From: Ehrlichia muris AS145
Lineage (GTDB): Bacteria; Pseudomonadota; Alphaproteobacteria; Rickettsiales; Anaplasmataceae
NCBI RefSeq assembly: GCF_000508225.1
Contig: NC_023063.1
Coordinates: 310,001 to 374,000 of the forward strand
DNA length: 64,000 nucleotides
Direction of reading: 5' to 3'
Shown here: positions 1 through 9,685 of the stretch, one piece after another
How positions within the stretch are numbered: position 1 is the stretch's first letter
Layout of the letters: each line of letters opens with the position of its first letter
Made by a program: the position numbers and the translations under genes
The notes under the pieces: generated by a model
Database searches by the model: none
Seen by the model: the letters and a program-made list of their open reading frames with translations, nothing else
What the model was told of the DNA's origin: nothing

Positions 1-115
1 CACCTAATTTTACTTGTGCTTCACATGCATAATACTCTATATCCATCCATATTTTGAATTTATTATTGTCTTCCCAAATTGATAACATTTCAGGTCTACT
101 ATAACGTTTTATCAT
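1..115 (-). CDS. purB: Adenylosuccinate lyase, N-terminal part (runs off the left edge)
   Basis: The reverse strand from an ATG at 113-115 reads MIKRYSRPEMLSIWEDNK and on through a KIWMDIEYYACEAQ stretch to the window edge. This matches the conserved start of bacterial adenylosuccinate lyase (RYSRPEM, IW, then an aromatic-rich first helix). The enzyme releases fumarate from SAICAR and from adenylosuccinate in purine synthesis. Only 38 codons are visible, so the catalytic residues cannot be checked. The divergent neighbour is a tRNA-Gly gene, so the spacer at 116-408 should hold promoters for both. Confidence 0.88.
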   Translation of the reverse strand, partial: MIKRYSRPEMLSIWEDNNKFKIWMDIEYYACEAQVKLG

Positions 116-320
116 TTATTTATCTCCGAGGTTTCAAGTAATATTTTTATTATAAGTGTTTGGACATCATTGTAATAGCTATAAATATCCAACAACATTT
201 GAAATGTGATAATGATGGTATGTTATACAATTTTGACTTTTAATGCATTATTTTCTTTATGATTTTATTTTGATACTTGAACTTTCTTGTCATTATAAGT
301 TTTAAGCTTTATAGTTTTTA

Positions 321-349
321 TTGAATACGTTATAGAAAAATTGTATAAT
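321..349 (+). promoter_or_regulatory. Probable sigma-70 promoter upstream of tRNA-Gly
   Basis: TTGAAT at 321-326 (4 of 6 matches to the -35 consensus) is followed after exactly 17 bases by a perfect TATAAT at 344-349. Transcription would start near 356, leaving a leader of about 50 nt before the tRNA at 409. In such AT-rich DNA a perfect -10 box alone is weak evidence; the correct spacing and the stable RNA gene downstream are what support it. Confidence 0.5.
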
Positions 350-408
350 CCTATTGCATTGTAACAGTTATTGTTTGAGCATTTAAAGCTCCAAGGTGTA
401 ACTTGAGT

Positions 409-481
409 GCGGGAGTAGCTCAGTTGGTAGAGTGCTACCTTGCCAAGGTAGAGGTCGAGGGTTCGAACCCCTTCTCCCGCT
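409..481 (+). tRNA. tRNA-Gly (anticodon GCC)
   Basis: A full cloverleaf can be folded by eye. The acceptor stem GCGGGAG pairs with CTCCCGC, the anticodon stem CTACC/GGTAG encloses a 7-base loop with GCC at 442-444, and the T arm carries GGTTCGAACCC. The discriminator base is T at 481. The 3' CCA is not encoded, so it must be added by tRNA nucleotidyltransferase. The gene stands alone between purB and a long minus-strand gene. Confidence 0.97.
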
Positions 482-895
482 CCGCTTCTGTGATAAGAAA
501 GTTGCTTTGTATCGTTAATTATGTTCTTAAGATTCTAGGTTTTTTATATTCACAATGATGGAACTTGGTTATTGCTATCATTGATTAGTGTGATTTATAA
601 AGGGTTATTTTGTTTTGCATAGTTATAGATTTTTAAAAGTAGAATTTATTGATGAATTATATACATAAGGGTAATCATTATTAAATTTATTAACATATTG
701 ACAGATTTTAGAAGTTCGTAAAAACCCTGAATCCTGATTTAGTACTTTATAACTTCACTTAGTTTTTTTACTTATAACCAATACCTTTTTATTGTATTGA
801 TAGAAAAAATCTGGAAAATTTGTATGAGGAGTCTAAATTGTTAGCTTAGTTTCCTGCTACATTTTACTCAGGGTTTCTACATTAAACCACCTTTT
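482..895. other. Gene-free spacer after tRNA-Gly
   Basis: AT-rich spacer of about 410 bp. No reading frame resembling a known protein, no RNA gene and no clear tandem repeat was seen on either strand. Confidence 0.5.
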
Positions 896-3100
896 TTATT
901 GTCTTGACATAGAAGAACTTGAACGACTCACTGAAGAGACATTAAGCGTTGAACTTGGTAGCAAGCTATTATTTATATCATCTTCTTCATCGTCAATTTC
1001 TATAATGCTGCACTCAGTAGTATTCCTTCTATAAGACGTTAATTGTGCTGCTGTGGTATCATCAGTATATACTTCTGCCATTATAATATGTTGTTGTTCT
1101 CTAAAAGGAAGTGGCAATGCCATATCTTCAATACATCCTGTATCTACTGCTATTGCTCTTTCTTGGTTTGCACCATCCTGACCTTGCTCTTCATCTCTTT
1201 CTAGGATTTCACTGATAGTTATGTTGTTTCTTAATTGTTGGAATCTACTTTCAATTGTTGGGGAAAGTAATGCTAAACTTGTTATATTATGTTCCATAGC
1301 ATTTCTTACTATATCTTCAATTATAACTAATTGCTGTTCTATGGCACCGGCTTCAGATAAAATACGAGATGATACTGCATCAGCATTTACAGTTAACATT
1401 ACATCAACTGCAGTTAATAAACTCACATAACGTAGTCTATCACCCAACTGATCAAAGCATGGTAGTATGACAGGTGAACTTGCTGTTCTTAGCATGTTTA
1501 CGAGTATAAACTTTTTGAACCTATGATTGTAACATATAGTATGTCTGTTTGCTAATACTGGTATAAATACTGACGCAAGTCTTGTTCCTTTTAAAGCTGC
1601 TGAAAGGGGTAGGTATGGAAATCCGAAAGCTGCATCTAAGTATTCAAGTGCTGTTGCTAGCATAGCACTAGAGTACATAAATGTGTTACTTAGTTGAATA
1701 CTGTAGCCTTGATTGCGGTAGCAATTCCTATTAAGACAGTTATAAATATTTTGTATTTTTAATGGTTCTTCAAGTGGTGCAGATGGTGTAAATAGTCTAA
1801 AAACGGTCCATTTAAAAAATGCATCTTTATATGCAGAATCTATGCAGTCAACAGGTTGTACAATAACATTAGCAAACCAACGGAACATTAATACACTTGT
1901 CAAAGCTGCATTATTTCTTTGTTCTTCTGGTGTAGGTGAATATTTGTTCAATGCCTTGAGAATGAACTTTCTCTTACGTTGACTCAGAATCATATTTGGT
2001 AATGTAAGAAATAGCTGTATTGTAGACATTGCAGTTGTCAGATAACCAGGAATTCCGTTTAGAATACCTTCATGTTCTGGGAAGTATTCAGAAGGGTGTC
2101 TAGGTGCATAAATTACTGTGCTATTGTTATGATAGTTTATATCAGGTCTATAGTTGCGAGTATGATTAAAAGTGATATTATGACCTAAAGCCGATACTGC
2201 ATTTTGTGTATCTTGTTCTGCTCTGTCACTAGCATATCCAGAATATACACGTGTTATGAAGACTGCTGCTATAGCAGTAACATATGCATATGAAACAGTG
2301 TCACTAACATGTTTATTAAAATAATTAGTTATTGATAAGAGTTTACTTTGGTATGGATGTTGACGAGCAAAGTCGTCATCGATTTTACGTATAGTACTTT
2401 CTCTAGTAGTATGTGTTATGGCTGTTATATGTAATAAAGTGGCAGTTTTTGCTTCTATCTCAACCTGTATCTTATGATCTTGATTAGGAATTACTCTGTT
2501 GACAATTGCATGTGCTATACCTCTTATGAGTAATGCATGAAAAGTAAGTGCCTGTACTGTCTCAAGTACCTGTTGTGCTTCTTTAAGTAGGATGTCTTTA
2601 TTACTTGTATTTAAGATACTATCTATAAATTCTTCATAACATGCAATATCTGCTGGATTGAAACTATTCTCTAATCCTTCAGCAACTGTGTTTAATGTAT
2701 TTTCAATGGAAGATAAATTGTGTGATGATATATTACTGTCTGCTAATTTATTGGAGATGTGTTTTGTTAGCCTTGGGAGAAGAGCATATAAGAATAATAT
2801 ACCACTACTATGACATTGCTCTTTAAGATCTTCGCTTAGGCATAATACTAGTTGTGTAAAATCTTGAAAACTTGCTGAACTTAGAATTAGATCAGAAGTA
2901 AGTTCTTCAGTTACAATGACACATTTTTCATGTGCGGTATTTTTACTACCAAAAAATAAGGAATTTATATGATAAGAAATATAACTTAGTGGTTTTGATA
3001 TAAAACTTGTTCTTTTAACAACTTGATTATTTTTTATGTGTTGTTGTACTCTATTGTAAAGTTTTAGCTGATTGTTATTAAGCTCTGGTTTTCCTGGCAT
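896..3100 (-). CDS. Lineage-specific hypothetical protein, 734 residues
   Basis: I do not recognise a family. The ATG start at 3100 is followed by 734 uninterrupted codons, so the gene is real and intact. There is no N-terminal signal peptide. The middle holds moderately hydrophobic stretches, for example around residues 270-285 (SYAYVTAIAAVFITR) and 365-385, which could be membrane-associated helices. The last 40 residues form an acidic patch (EIDDEEDD) followed by a serine-rich tail. Large proteins with this profile and no relatives outside the genus are common in Ehrlichia and some are secreted effectors, but nothing here proves secretion. It stands alone, with a spacer of about 650 bp behind its start. 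Confidence 0.8.
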   Translation of the reverse strand: MPGKPELNNNQLKLYNRVQQHIKNNQVVKRTSFISKPLSYISYHINSLFFGSKNTAHEKCVIVTEELTSDLILSSASFQDFTQLVLCLSEDLKEQCHSSGILFLYALLPRLTKHISNKLADSNISSHNLSSIENTLNTVAEGLENSFNPADIACYEEFIDSILNTSNKDILLKEAQQVLETVQALTFHALLIRGIAHAIVNRVIPNQDHKIQVEIEAKTATLLHITAITHTTRESTIRKIDDDFARQHPYQSKLLSITNYFNKHVSDTVSYAYVTAIAAVFITRVYSGYASDRAEQDTQNAVSALGHNITFNHTRNYRPDINYHNNSTVIYAPRHPSEYFPEHEGILNGIPGYLTTAMSTIQLFLTLPNMILSQRKRKFILKALNKYSPTPEEQRNNAALTSVLMFRWFANVIVQPVDCIDSAYKDAFFKWTVFRLFTPSAPLEEPLKIQNIYNCLNRNCYRNQGYSIQLSNTFMYSSAMLATALEYLDAAFGFPYLPLSAALKGTRLASVFIPVLANRHTICYNHRFKKFILVNMLRTASSPVILPCFDQLGDRLRYVSLLTAVDVMLTVNADAVSSRILSEAGAIEQQLVIIEDIVRNAMEHNITSLALLSPTIESRFQQLRNNITISEILERDEEQGQDGANQERAIAVDTGCIEDMALPLPFREQQHIIMAEVYTDDTTAAQLTSYRRNTTECSIIEIDDEEDDINNSLLPSSTLNVSSVSRSSSSMSRQ

Positions 3101-3750
3101 ATTTTTATCTCCATGTTAATTGAGAATATTTTCTAATAACTGCATATGTATTATAGTAGGGTATGCAATTATTTAGTTACAAGAGTATAAGATTAGGTGC
3201 CTATACTTTTAAAGTAGGTATTTTAATTATTTAAATAACAAGATAGTGAAAAAAGTATACAATATTTACACACACTAAAACACCTGCCTGACAGATGGAT
3301 AAAACTCATGACGTTATTACATATCTTTAAAGTAACCAATTTATAAAAATACCTAAGGCTCGCACTTAAATACTAAACCGTCACGCTAACATACTTTAGA
3401 TACTAAATGTAACATATTAATTCTATATTGAATATATTATTTAGTCAATGATGTTTTTATTTTTTTGATGTACTTGATTATGCATTTTTGTTATTAGTGG
3501 AAGGATATATTAATTTATGATGTATCCTTTCATATTGTGTTTCATTATTATAGTTAATGTACTTTATTGGGTATTAAATAAATATTTTCTATAATATGTA
3601 CGTAAGTAAAATTACTTAAGTGTTCATATTACTTGGTATATTATAACTTTATATTAAGCATAATTAGCCTGGTATTTTTTGTGTTATTAAATGTGTATTG
3701 CATATATGTCTTACTGATAATGATATAGCCATATTCAAGTTGTACTTGCC
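3101..3750. other. Gene-free spacer before birA
   Basis: About 650 bp of AT-rich DNA between the start of the 734-residue gene and the 3' end of birA. No convincing gene or RNA. Short stretches near 3560-3600 and 3671-3700 faintly resemble the birA 3' end but are too AT-rich to call. Confidence 0.4.
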
Positions 3751-4509
3751 TTATGTGATATTAAATATTTCTCCTGAAGTAATACATATTGTTTTATCGT
3801 CTTGTTTCATAATCATATTACCTTTTATATCTATTGTAATAAATTGTCCTGTATAGGTATGGTTGTGGCTTTTAACAGTGATATGGCTATTTAAGTGGCA
3901 TGTTTGTTTAAGCCATAAATCTCTTATGTTTGTAAACCCGTAGTGAATATAATGCTCTCTAAAATTGTTAAAGTTATTTATTACTTTTTCTAGTAATTCT
4001 AGATTAGATAAGGTGAAATTATGACTGTGTTGATTGATTGTTGTTGCATATGCTGGAGCTTTGTACATATTAATGCCTATGCCAACTACTATCCATTTTT
4101 GTAATGTATTATTTGATGTTCTGCTTTCTAATAGTATGCCTGATATTTTTTTATTATTTACTAGTATATCATTGGGCCATTTATATTGCACTTTTGATAT
4201 TATGTTGTCGTTATTTTTTAGTATTTCTTCAAGTGTTTTTCCGACAGATAATGCTGCAATAAATGATAAAGGGAATACTTCTACAAATCTTGTTATGATA
4301 ACACTGAAATATAAATTACCTTTAGGAGAATGCCATATACGTTCATACCTTCCTCGTCCTTTAATTTGTTCGTCAGATATAATTATAGTACCGTCCTCAG
4401 CTCCACATTCTGCAAGCTTGATTGCTTCATAGTTTGTACTATACAAAATCTTATGATGTTCTAGAGTATATCCATTTGGCAGGTTTATATTAGATGGATT
4501 TGGTTTCAT
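3751..4509 (-). CDS. birA: Biotin--[acetyl-CoA-carboxylase] ligase (short, non-regulatory type)
   Basis: The enzyme activates biotin with ATP and attaches it to the biotin carboxyl carrier subunit of biotin-dependent carboxylases in the cytoplasm. The 252-residue product carries the biotinyl-AMP loop GRGRYERIW at residues 51-59, preceded by a DEQ motif, and the catalytic KWPNDI motif at about 110-115. The GILLES stretch that follows is also typical. The N-terminal winged-helix repressor domain of E. coli BirA is absent, so this should be a ligase only, not a regulator of biotin genes. The start ATG at 4507-4509 gives the normal length for short ligases. It stands alone, with spacers on both sides. 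Confidence 0.92.
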   Translation of the reverse strand: MKPNPSNINLPNGYTLEHHKILYSTNYEAIKLAECGAEDGTIIISDEQIKGRGRYERIWHSPKGNLYFSVIITRFVEVFPLSFIAALSVGKTLEEILKNNDNIISKVQYKWPNDILVNNKKISGILLESRTSNNTLQKWIVVGIGINMYKAPAYATTINQHSHNFTLSNLELLEKVINNFNNFREHYIHYGFTNIRDLWLKQTCHLNSHITVKSHNHTYTGQFITIDIKGNMIMKQDDKTICITSGEIFNIT

Positions 4510-4704
4510 GTTAATAAAATTCTGTGATATTTGTGAAATATATAATTAACAGTATTGTATATAATAGATTTTATTTCGTAAATTATGAAAAAAATCTTTT
4601 AAAATTGAGGTTGTACGAAATATATAATATAATTGTATGGGTTTATAATGCCTATAACGACTAATGTGCCTAACTTGTTGGACTAAGGTTGATATACAGC
4701 ATGA

Positions 4705-5382
4705 TTAGAAATCTAGTTTATTATAATGTACAGGAGGTATTATACCCGTTACTTTGTCGTTTAATATATCACTAAATGATGGTTTTGATTTTATTATAGA
4801 ATACCATTCTTTTAATATAGCTGTTGAATGCCATGGAAAGATATTCATATAATCTAGCACTGATATATGTGCAGCTAATGTTATATCTGCCAAAGTAAAT
4901 TCATTGCATGCAACCCAACTATTGGTATTAAGTAGTCGTTCTATGTATCTGATATGAGGCAGCAAATTTTGTCTTGCTGCTTGAATAAATCTGGAATCTG
5001 GACTTGCATTTTTTATATAATATTTTGATATTTTTTCGTTTATTATATACCTTGTAATTTCATGATAAAATTTATAGTCAATCCAATATATTAATTTACG
5101 TACTACTGATCTTACATGTAGTGAATTTCCAAGTAAAGATACGCTATCATATAATTCTTCAATATATTCACAGATTGCTTGACTATCTGCAATTACATGC
5201 TGTCCACTGATTAATACAGGGACCTGACATACAGGGTTGATCTTTATAAATCCTTCGCGCTTTTTCCAAGGGTTTTCCTCTATTTGATGAAAGTTAAACT
5301 TTTTTTCTTTAAGAAAGATACGTACTTTTCTGGAAAAAGGGCAAAGTGGAAAATGATATAATGTATCCATACTGAATTTCAT
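4705..5382 (-). CDS. Glutathione S-transferase family protein
   Basis: The 225-residue product has the two-domain GST layout. The thioredoxin-like N-terminal domain contains PLCPFSRKVRIFLKEK near residues 12-27, with a cysteine in the active-site position, and the cis-proline region VCQVPVL near 52-58. The glutathione-binding DSQAICEYIEE follows near 67-77. The all-helical C-terminal half contains a W.A..EFTLADI stretch typical of the family. An alternative start at the second methionine (MDTLYHFPL) is possible and fits the family's usual beginning. The likely role is glutathione-linked redox chemistry or detoxification; the substrate cannot be inferred. Confidence 0.85.
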   Translation of the reverse strand: MKFSMDTLYHFPLCPFSRKVRIFLKEKKFNFHQIEENPWKKREGFIKINPVCQVPVLISGQHVIADSQAICEYIEELYDSVSLLGNSLHVRSVVRKLIYWIDYKFYHEITRYIINEKISKYYIKNASPDSRFIQAARQNLLPHIRYIERLLNTNSWVACNEFTLADITLAAHISVLDYMNIFPWHSTAILKEWYSIIKSKPSFSDILNDKVTGIIPPVHYNKLDF

Positions 5383-5605
5383 GTATACAAATACTTTAAC
5401 TTATAGCAGACTTAATAGTCTCATGCAATGTAATATTTAGACCTATTTTATAGGATTACAGATGGGTAATTTTTTCATATACACTGTGTTTTGTTGTGCT
5501 GTATAAAAGTTGAGTTTGATTTAATAGTTATTGCCATGTTTGTTAGTGATGTAACTTTGTATATTTCATATTATTTGCATGTTTGATCTGTGATTATTAA
5601 CAAGG

Positions 5606-6121
5606 TTATTTGGTTTTCCAGAAATTAATTAACTGAATAGTTTCCTGATTTTTATAATCTTGTAAAAGCCGATCTAATATAATTACCTTTTCTTGAGGAA
5701 TACATACATCTTTGCATACTGCATATCTAATGCGCAAAGTTACTTGTAATTCTTTTTGTTTGTTATCTTTAAGTACTAATGATATGGGAAATACTACAAG
5801 ATCTTTGTAGATGTTACTATGAAATGTATTGTTGCTTACAATGTCTGTGTGCTGTAATGGTTGAGGCCAATGTACATGTATGTTCTTGAAGATATTTTCT
5901 TGCCATTGAAAAACTGTTGGTAAACCAAGATCTCCGGGCATTTTGTAATAAATATGCCAACCATCCTGTATTGTCACTTTAACAGCTGCTTCAATCTTTT
6001 TAGTTTTCATATCTACTGACCCTATAGTTAGTTTCATACGGACTGGATTTGAAACGTTTGTAGAGTAACATTTTGTATTGATAAGCAATGTTAGTAAAAT
6101 TATGAATATGAATCTAAACAT
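5606..6121 (-). CDS. DsbD/ScsB N-terminal domain protein, stand-alone
   Basis: The 171-residue protein begins with a hydrophobic signal sequence (MFRFIFIILLTLLI, residues 1-14, cleavage likely near residue 20), so it should be exported. The rest resembles the periplasmic N-terminal domain of thiol:disulfide interchange proteins DsbD/ScsB: a GWHIYYKMPGDLGLPT stretch near 58-73 and a CKDVCIP dicysteine near 136-142. In full-length DsbD this domain passes electrons from the membrane domain to periplasmic partners. Here the eight-helix membrane domain and the C-terminal thioredoxin domain are missing and no such genes are adjacent, so its electron source is unknown. The ATG at 6119-6121 directly precedes the signal peptide. 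Confidence 0.8.
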   Translation of the reverse strand: MFRFIFIILLTLLINTKCYSTNVSNPVRMKLTIGSVDMKTKKIEAAVKVTIQDGWHIYYKMPGDLGLPTVFQWQENIFKNIHVHWPQPLQHTDIVSNNTFHSNIYKDLVVFPISLVLKDNKQKELQVTLRIRYAVCKDVCIPQEKVIILDRLLQDYKNQETIQLINFWKTK

Positions 6122-6430
6122 GACGCTTCCTAAAACTATATGCAGAATAATTAAGTAGTTTTTACTATCTTATTCAGTATACATTTATATGGTATAAAAT
6201 CATTAATTTTATTAGTTCATAATTCCTTGATATTAAGTAATTATAAGTACCAAAGGGATTTTATTTAGTAAAAGATTAGATATAATACCTGTGTATTACT
6301 TGCATAGAAAATAAAAAAAGGTTAATATCTAACTGAAGCACTTGATGTTTATTTTATGGTATGTGCTTGGTTTGCATGGTTTACAGTCACATAGTTTTTC
6401 TTATATGGCATTAAACTTGTTAAAGGTCTA
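6122..6430. other. Divergent intergenic region
   Basis: About 310 bp separate the divergent DsbD-domain gene and the FbpC-type ATPase gene, so promoters for both should lie here. No element with both good boxes and spacing was found; no gene is visible. Confidence 0.4.
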
Positions 6431-6433
6431 TTG

Positions 6434-7456
6434 ATGGTAGGTTTGCAGTTAGAAAATGTCTCTTATAAATATAAAAAAGGTCAATTTTTACTACATAATG
6501 TTAGTATAAGTTGTAAACAAGGGGAAGTAATTTGTCTTCTTGGTCCTTCTGGGTGTGGTAAATCTACAGTATTGAAGCTAATTGCTGGATTGGAGAATTT
6601 GCATTGTGGCTCTATATATATAAATGGTAAAGTTGTAGTTAATAGTAATTTTTGTATGCCAACTGAAGAACGTAATGTTGGCTTAATATTTCAACATCCT
6701 TCGCTATTCCCACATCAAACTATTATTGACAATGTAATGTTTGCTATTAAAAACTTGTCTAAGATACAGAAGGTTAATGTTGCATTAGATATATTACAAT
6801 CTATTAATATGATAGCATATAAAGACATGTATCCTGATATGCTTTCTGGAGGGCAACAGCAGTTAATTACAATTGCTCGGGCAATTGCTCAAAAACCAGA
6901 AGTTATATTATTAGATGAACCATTTTCTAGTCTTGATACGGCATTGCGGGTTAATATTAGAAGACATGTTTTATCATTATTGAAAGCTAGAAAGATTACG
7001 GTATTACTTGTTACTCATGATCCAGAAGAAGCATTGGAAGTTGCAGATATAATATATGTTATGCGTGATGGATATATAATTCAGCATGGTACTCCGTATG
7101 AAATATATTATAATCCTAAAGATCATATGTTGGCACAATTTTTTGGTGAGATTAATCATTTTGTTTGTACAGTAAAGGATTCTTATATAGAATTACCAAT
7201 AGGGAAAATACCAGCACAGTCTTTTTCTAATGGTGAAGAAATAGTAGTTTGTATAAGGCCTGAGGCAATAATTCCTCATCCAGATAAAGGAATAAAAGCT
7301 GTAGTAAAGCAGATAAAGTTTTTTAATAATATGATCTGTGTCTGTGTAGATGATTGTTTGTGTTGGATGAGGTTTGCTAACATAGTTTTACCACAAGTTG
7401 GTGATACTATATTTATCTTGCTTGACTTAAATAAAATTTTATTATTTAAGATATAG
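6434..7456 (+). CDS. fbpC: Iron(III) ABC transporter ATP-binding protein (FbpC/AfuC type)
   Basis: This is the cytoplasmic ATPase that drives ferric ion import together with a periplasmic binding protein and a permease. The 340-residue product has Walker A GPSGCGKST near residues 37-45, the signature LSGGQQQ near 137-143, Walker B LLDEPFSSLD near 159-168 and the H-loop histidine in VTHDPEEA. The last 100 residues form a TOBE-like domain (CIRPEAI), as in the FbpC/PotA/MalK group. A TTG at 6431 is directly before the ATG at 6434; the ATG is preferred. No permease or binding-protein gene is adjacent, so the partners must be elsewhere. tatA follows after 25 bp, probably in the same transcript. 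The iron specificity is inferred from family resemblance. Confidence 0.83.
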   Translation: MVGLQLENVSYKYKKGQFLLHNVSISCKQGEVICLLGPSGCGKSTVLKLIAGLENLHCGSIYINGKVVVNSNFCMPTEERNVGLIFQHPSLFPHQTIIDNVMFAIKNLSKIQKVNVALDILQSINMIAYKDMYPDMLSGGQQQLITIARAIAQKPEVILLDEPFSSLDTALRVNIRRHVLSLLKARKITVLLVTHDPEEALEVADIIYVMRDGYIIQHGTPYEIYYNPKDHMLAQFFGEINHFVCTVKDSYIELPIGKIPAQSFSNGEEIVVCIRPEAIIPHPDKGIKAVVKQIKFFNNMICVCVDDCLCWMRFANIVLPQVGDTIFILLDLNKILLFKI

Positions 7457-7481
7457 TTTTATATTTTATAGGAGTTTCATT

Positions 7482-7652
7482 ATGACTTTAGGTCCATGGC
7501 AAATTTTTTTAATTTTAATAATAATTTTAGTACTATTTGGTGCAGGCAAGTTACCAGATGTTATGAGTGACTTAGGTAAAGGTATTCGTAATTTGAAACA
7601 AGAGTTAAAAGACAATAAACTTGCGTCAACAGAAGATGAGCCAAATCGTTAG
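7482..7652 (+). CDS. tatA: Sec-independent protein translocase subunit TatA (56 residues)
   Basis: A short gene with an ATG at 7482 and a good ribosome binding site, GGAG at 7471-7474, 7 bases upstream. The product MTLGPWQIFLILIII continues as one membrane helix, then the conserved FGAGKLPD hinge (FG at residues 19-20), an amphipathic helix (LGKGIRNLKQELKD) and a short acidic tail. This is the exact TatA/TatE layout at the lower end of the family's length. TatA oligomers form the pore through which TatBC-bound folded proteins cross the inner membrane. It sits 25 bp behind the FbpC-type ATPase gene and is likely co-transcribed with it; tatB and tatC are not in the window. Confidence 0.93.
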   Translation: MTLGPWQIFLILIIILVLFGAGKLPDVMSDLGKGIRNLKQELKDNKLASTEDEPNR

Positions 7653-7848
7653 CTAGGTTTGTAAATTTTTTTGTGTTATACATTAGATGTTTTCTAAATA
7701 TAGTTTGTTCCGTAAATTTTATATCCTTTAACTCTATGTAGGTGATAGTTTTTTTATTACTAGATAAATGAATCTTTAATTATAAATATACAAAGTTAGC
7801 TGATATCATATGCATGTTATTTAGCTTATCAATTATTAAGGATGTGTC

Positions 7849-8436
7849 ATGGATATTAATAAGTTAATTAGTATGTTTGCAAAGCTTCCTAATTTTGGGC
7901 CATCTTCTTCTAGAAGAATTGTACTTTATTTACTTCGTAACAAAGAAGAAGTGATGTTACCTTTAGCTTCAGGAATTCAGGATTTAGCATTTCAGACTAA
8001 GGAATGTCCCATATGTTTTAATATAGATATTAAAGCGCCGTGTAGTATCTGTGCTGATGTTATGCGTGATCGTCAATTATTATGTATAGTGGAAGAGTTA
8101 GGGGATTTGTGGGCATTTGAAAAAGGAAAAATATATCAAGGTGTATACCATGTATTAGGAGGAACTTTATCTGCAATTTATGGAATAGGACCTGATCAAT
8201 TGAATTTAAATAGTATTGTAGAGAGAATAAAAAAGTTTGATATAAAAGAAGTGATTATAGGTATAGGCAACACCATGGATGGTCAGGTAACTACTCATTA
8301 TATAACTCAAATGATTAAGGAATTAGGGATTAAGGTAACTAGATTAGCTTGTGGTATACCTATGGGTGGAGAGATAGATTATTTGGATGAAGGAACTTTA
8401 AGTGCAGCTTTGTCTTCTCGGTATATTATATCTTGA
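7849..8436 (+). CDS. recR: Recombination protein RecR
   Basis: RecR acts with RecO (and RecF in many bacteria) to load RecA onto gapped, SSB-coated DNA. The 195-residue product has the full family layout: an N-terminal helix-hairpin-helix region ([13 protein letters not shown], residues 12-24), a four-cysteine zinc site at C53, C56, C65 and C68, and a TOPRIM domain beginning [11 protein letters not shown] at about 81-91. The C-terminal part has the typical [18 protein letters not shown] stretch followed by L..A...R. Length is normal. The ATG at 7849 follows a GGATG region. It is a single gene, separated by about 200 bp from tatA. Confidence 0.95.
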   Translation: MDINKLISMFAKLPNFGPSSSRRIVLYLLRNKEEVMLPLASGIQDLAFQTKECPICFNIDIKAPCSICADVMRDRQLLCIVEELGDLWAFEKGKIYQGVYHVLGGTLSAIYGIGPDQLNLNSIVERIKKFDIKEVIIGIGNTMDGQVTTHYITQMIKELGIKVTRLACGIPMGGEIDYLDEGTLSAALSSRYIIS

Positions 8437-8815
8437 TTATGTGAATAAAGAATATCTGCGAAGTTTTTTATCAGGAAAATTTTATAGGTTTTTTATATAT
8501 TGCTTATATTTAATTTGTTACTGAAAGATTAGGTGGGTTTAAGTGTGAGAATTTTTAGAATTCTGTATCTTGCGCTTTACATAAGAAAAAGAGAACGCAA
8601 ATCTTATATATTACAATGTCTAGTAGAATATAAGTATACCTTGTTAGATCAAGATTATTATATATCCTTATAGTATATTCTGTATGAAGGTACTTGTTAT
8701 TGAATTTAAATAATTTAAGATCTGCTAAGTATTAGCATCTGTTGCCTTTACACATTACGAATACATATTTTTATAATGTATTTTTCATGGCCTATAAAAT
8801 TTATATTAAATAAAT
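8437..8815. other. Convergent spacer between recR and znuA
   Basis: About 380 bp between the convergent ends of recR and znuA. No gene or repeat is visible, and no GC-rich terminator hairpin stands out. Confidence 0.4.
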
Positions 8816-9685
8816 CTATTCCTGTGATAGACAATGTAGAAAATTATCAGCAATGTTCTGCATAATGTCAAAATATGCATTGTCTTTTGTTAAAGTACTG
8901 CCTATGGGATCAAGTATTTGGAATTTTACCTGATATTTTAAAAATAAATTCTTAATCTTATCATTTGAAGACTCAGAAAAAATACATTTTATTTTATGTT
9001 GATTAATAATTTTTTTTATATGCATTAGCCTCTTTACGCTGATATTTGTGTCATGACTTGAAGAAAGAGCTGCTATAAAGTTTAATCCAAAGTATTTTTC
9101 AAAATATTGATATGCATCATGTGTGACTATGTAAGGTTTTGTTTTGACAAAATTCAACATATTTTTTATTTTTTCTGTTTGTTTAGTGATTTGTACTAAT
9201 GTTGAATTTGCATTGTCAGTGTACTTTGTTGCATTTTCTGGGTCTGCTTGACATAGTACGTTTCTTATTTTATTGACTATATTTTTTGCATTTTCTGGAC
9301 TTAACCAAATGTGTAGATCATTTTGTGTTGTATGAATTTTATAAGAAAAGTTAGAATCATATCTTGATGGTAATAATTCTACAACCTCTGAAAGTTTGAC
9401 TAATGTTTTATTTTGTATTTTATTTATAAAAGTCTCAAGGTGATCATCTACATAAAATATGATATTGCTATCTTTTAGTTTCCTTTTATCTGATGGTTTT
9501 AATGTATAATCATGTATCGAAACTGGTTCGTTGATTAAAAGCACTGGTTTTGTTATACCATTAGTAACTGCATTAACTAATGAATATATTGGGTTTATAG
9601 TTGCTATAATTCTTGGTACAGAATATCCTATAGTAGGATGTAACAATAATATGTAGAAAAGGGAGAGAAAGACTTTATGTTTCAT
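8816..9685 (-). CDS. znuA: Zinc ABC transporter substrate-binding protein
   Basis: Periplasmic metal-binding protein of the cluster 9 family, which hands Zn2+ (or Mn2+) to an ABC importer. The 289-residue product starts with a signal peptide (MKHKVFLSLFYILLLHP, cleavage near residue 22). Candidate metal ligands are the histidines in SIHDYTLKPSD (about residue 58), in DLHIWLSPENA, and in THDAYQYFEKYFGL, which are the family's usual ligand positions. The histidine-rich loop that many ZnuA proteins carry is absent, so zinc versus manganese specificity is less certain. Its first codons overlap those of the divergent znuC by 9 bp. Confidence 0.87.
   Translation of the reverse strand: MKHKVFLSLFYILLLHPTIGYSVPRIIATINPIYSLVNAVTNGITKPVLLINEPVSIHDYTLKPSDKRKLKDSNIIFYVDDHLETFINKIQNKTLVKLSEVVELLPSRYDSNFSYKIHTTQNDLHIWLSPENAKNIVNKIRNVLCQADPENATKYTDNANSTLVQITKQTEKIKNMLNFVKTKPYIVTHDAYQYFEKYFGLNFIAALSSSHDTNISVKRLMHIKKIINQHKIKCIFSESSNDKIKNLFLKYQVKFQILDPIGSTLTKDNAYFDIMQNIADNFLHCLSQE

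Noticed and set aside
3550-3720. Possible decayed copies of the birA 3' end
   Set aside because: Only short runs such as TATTAAATA match, which are expected by chance in this composition. The order of matches is not convincing.
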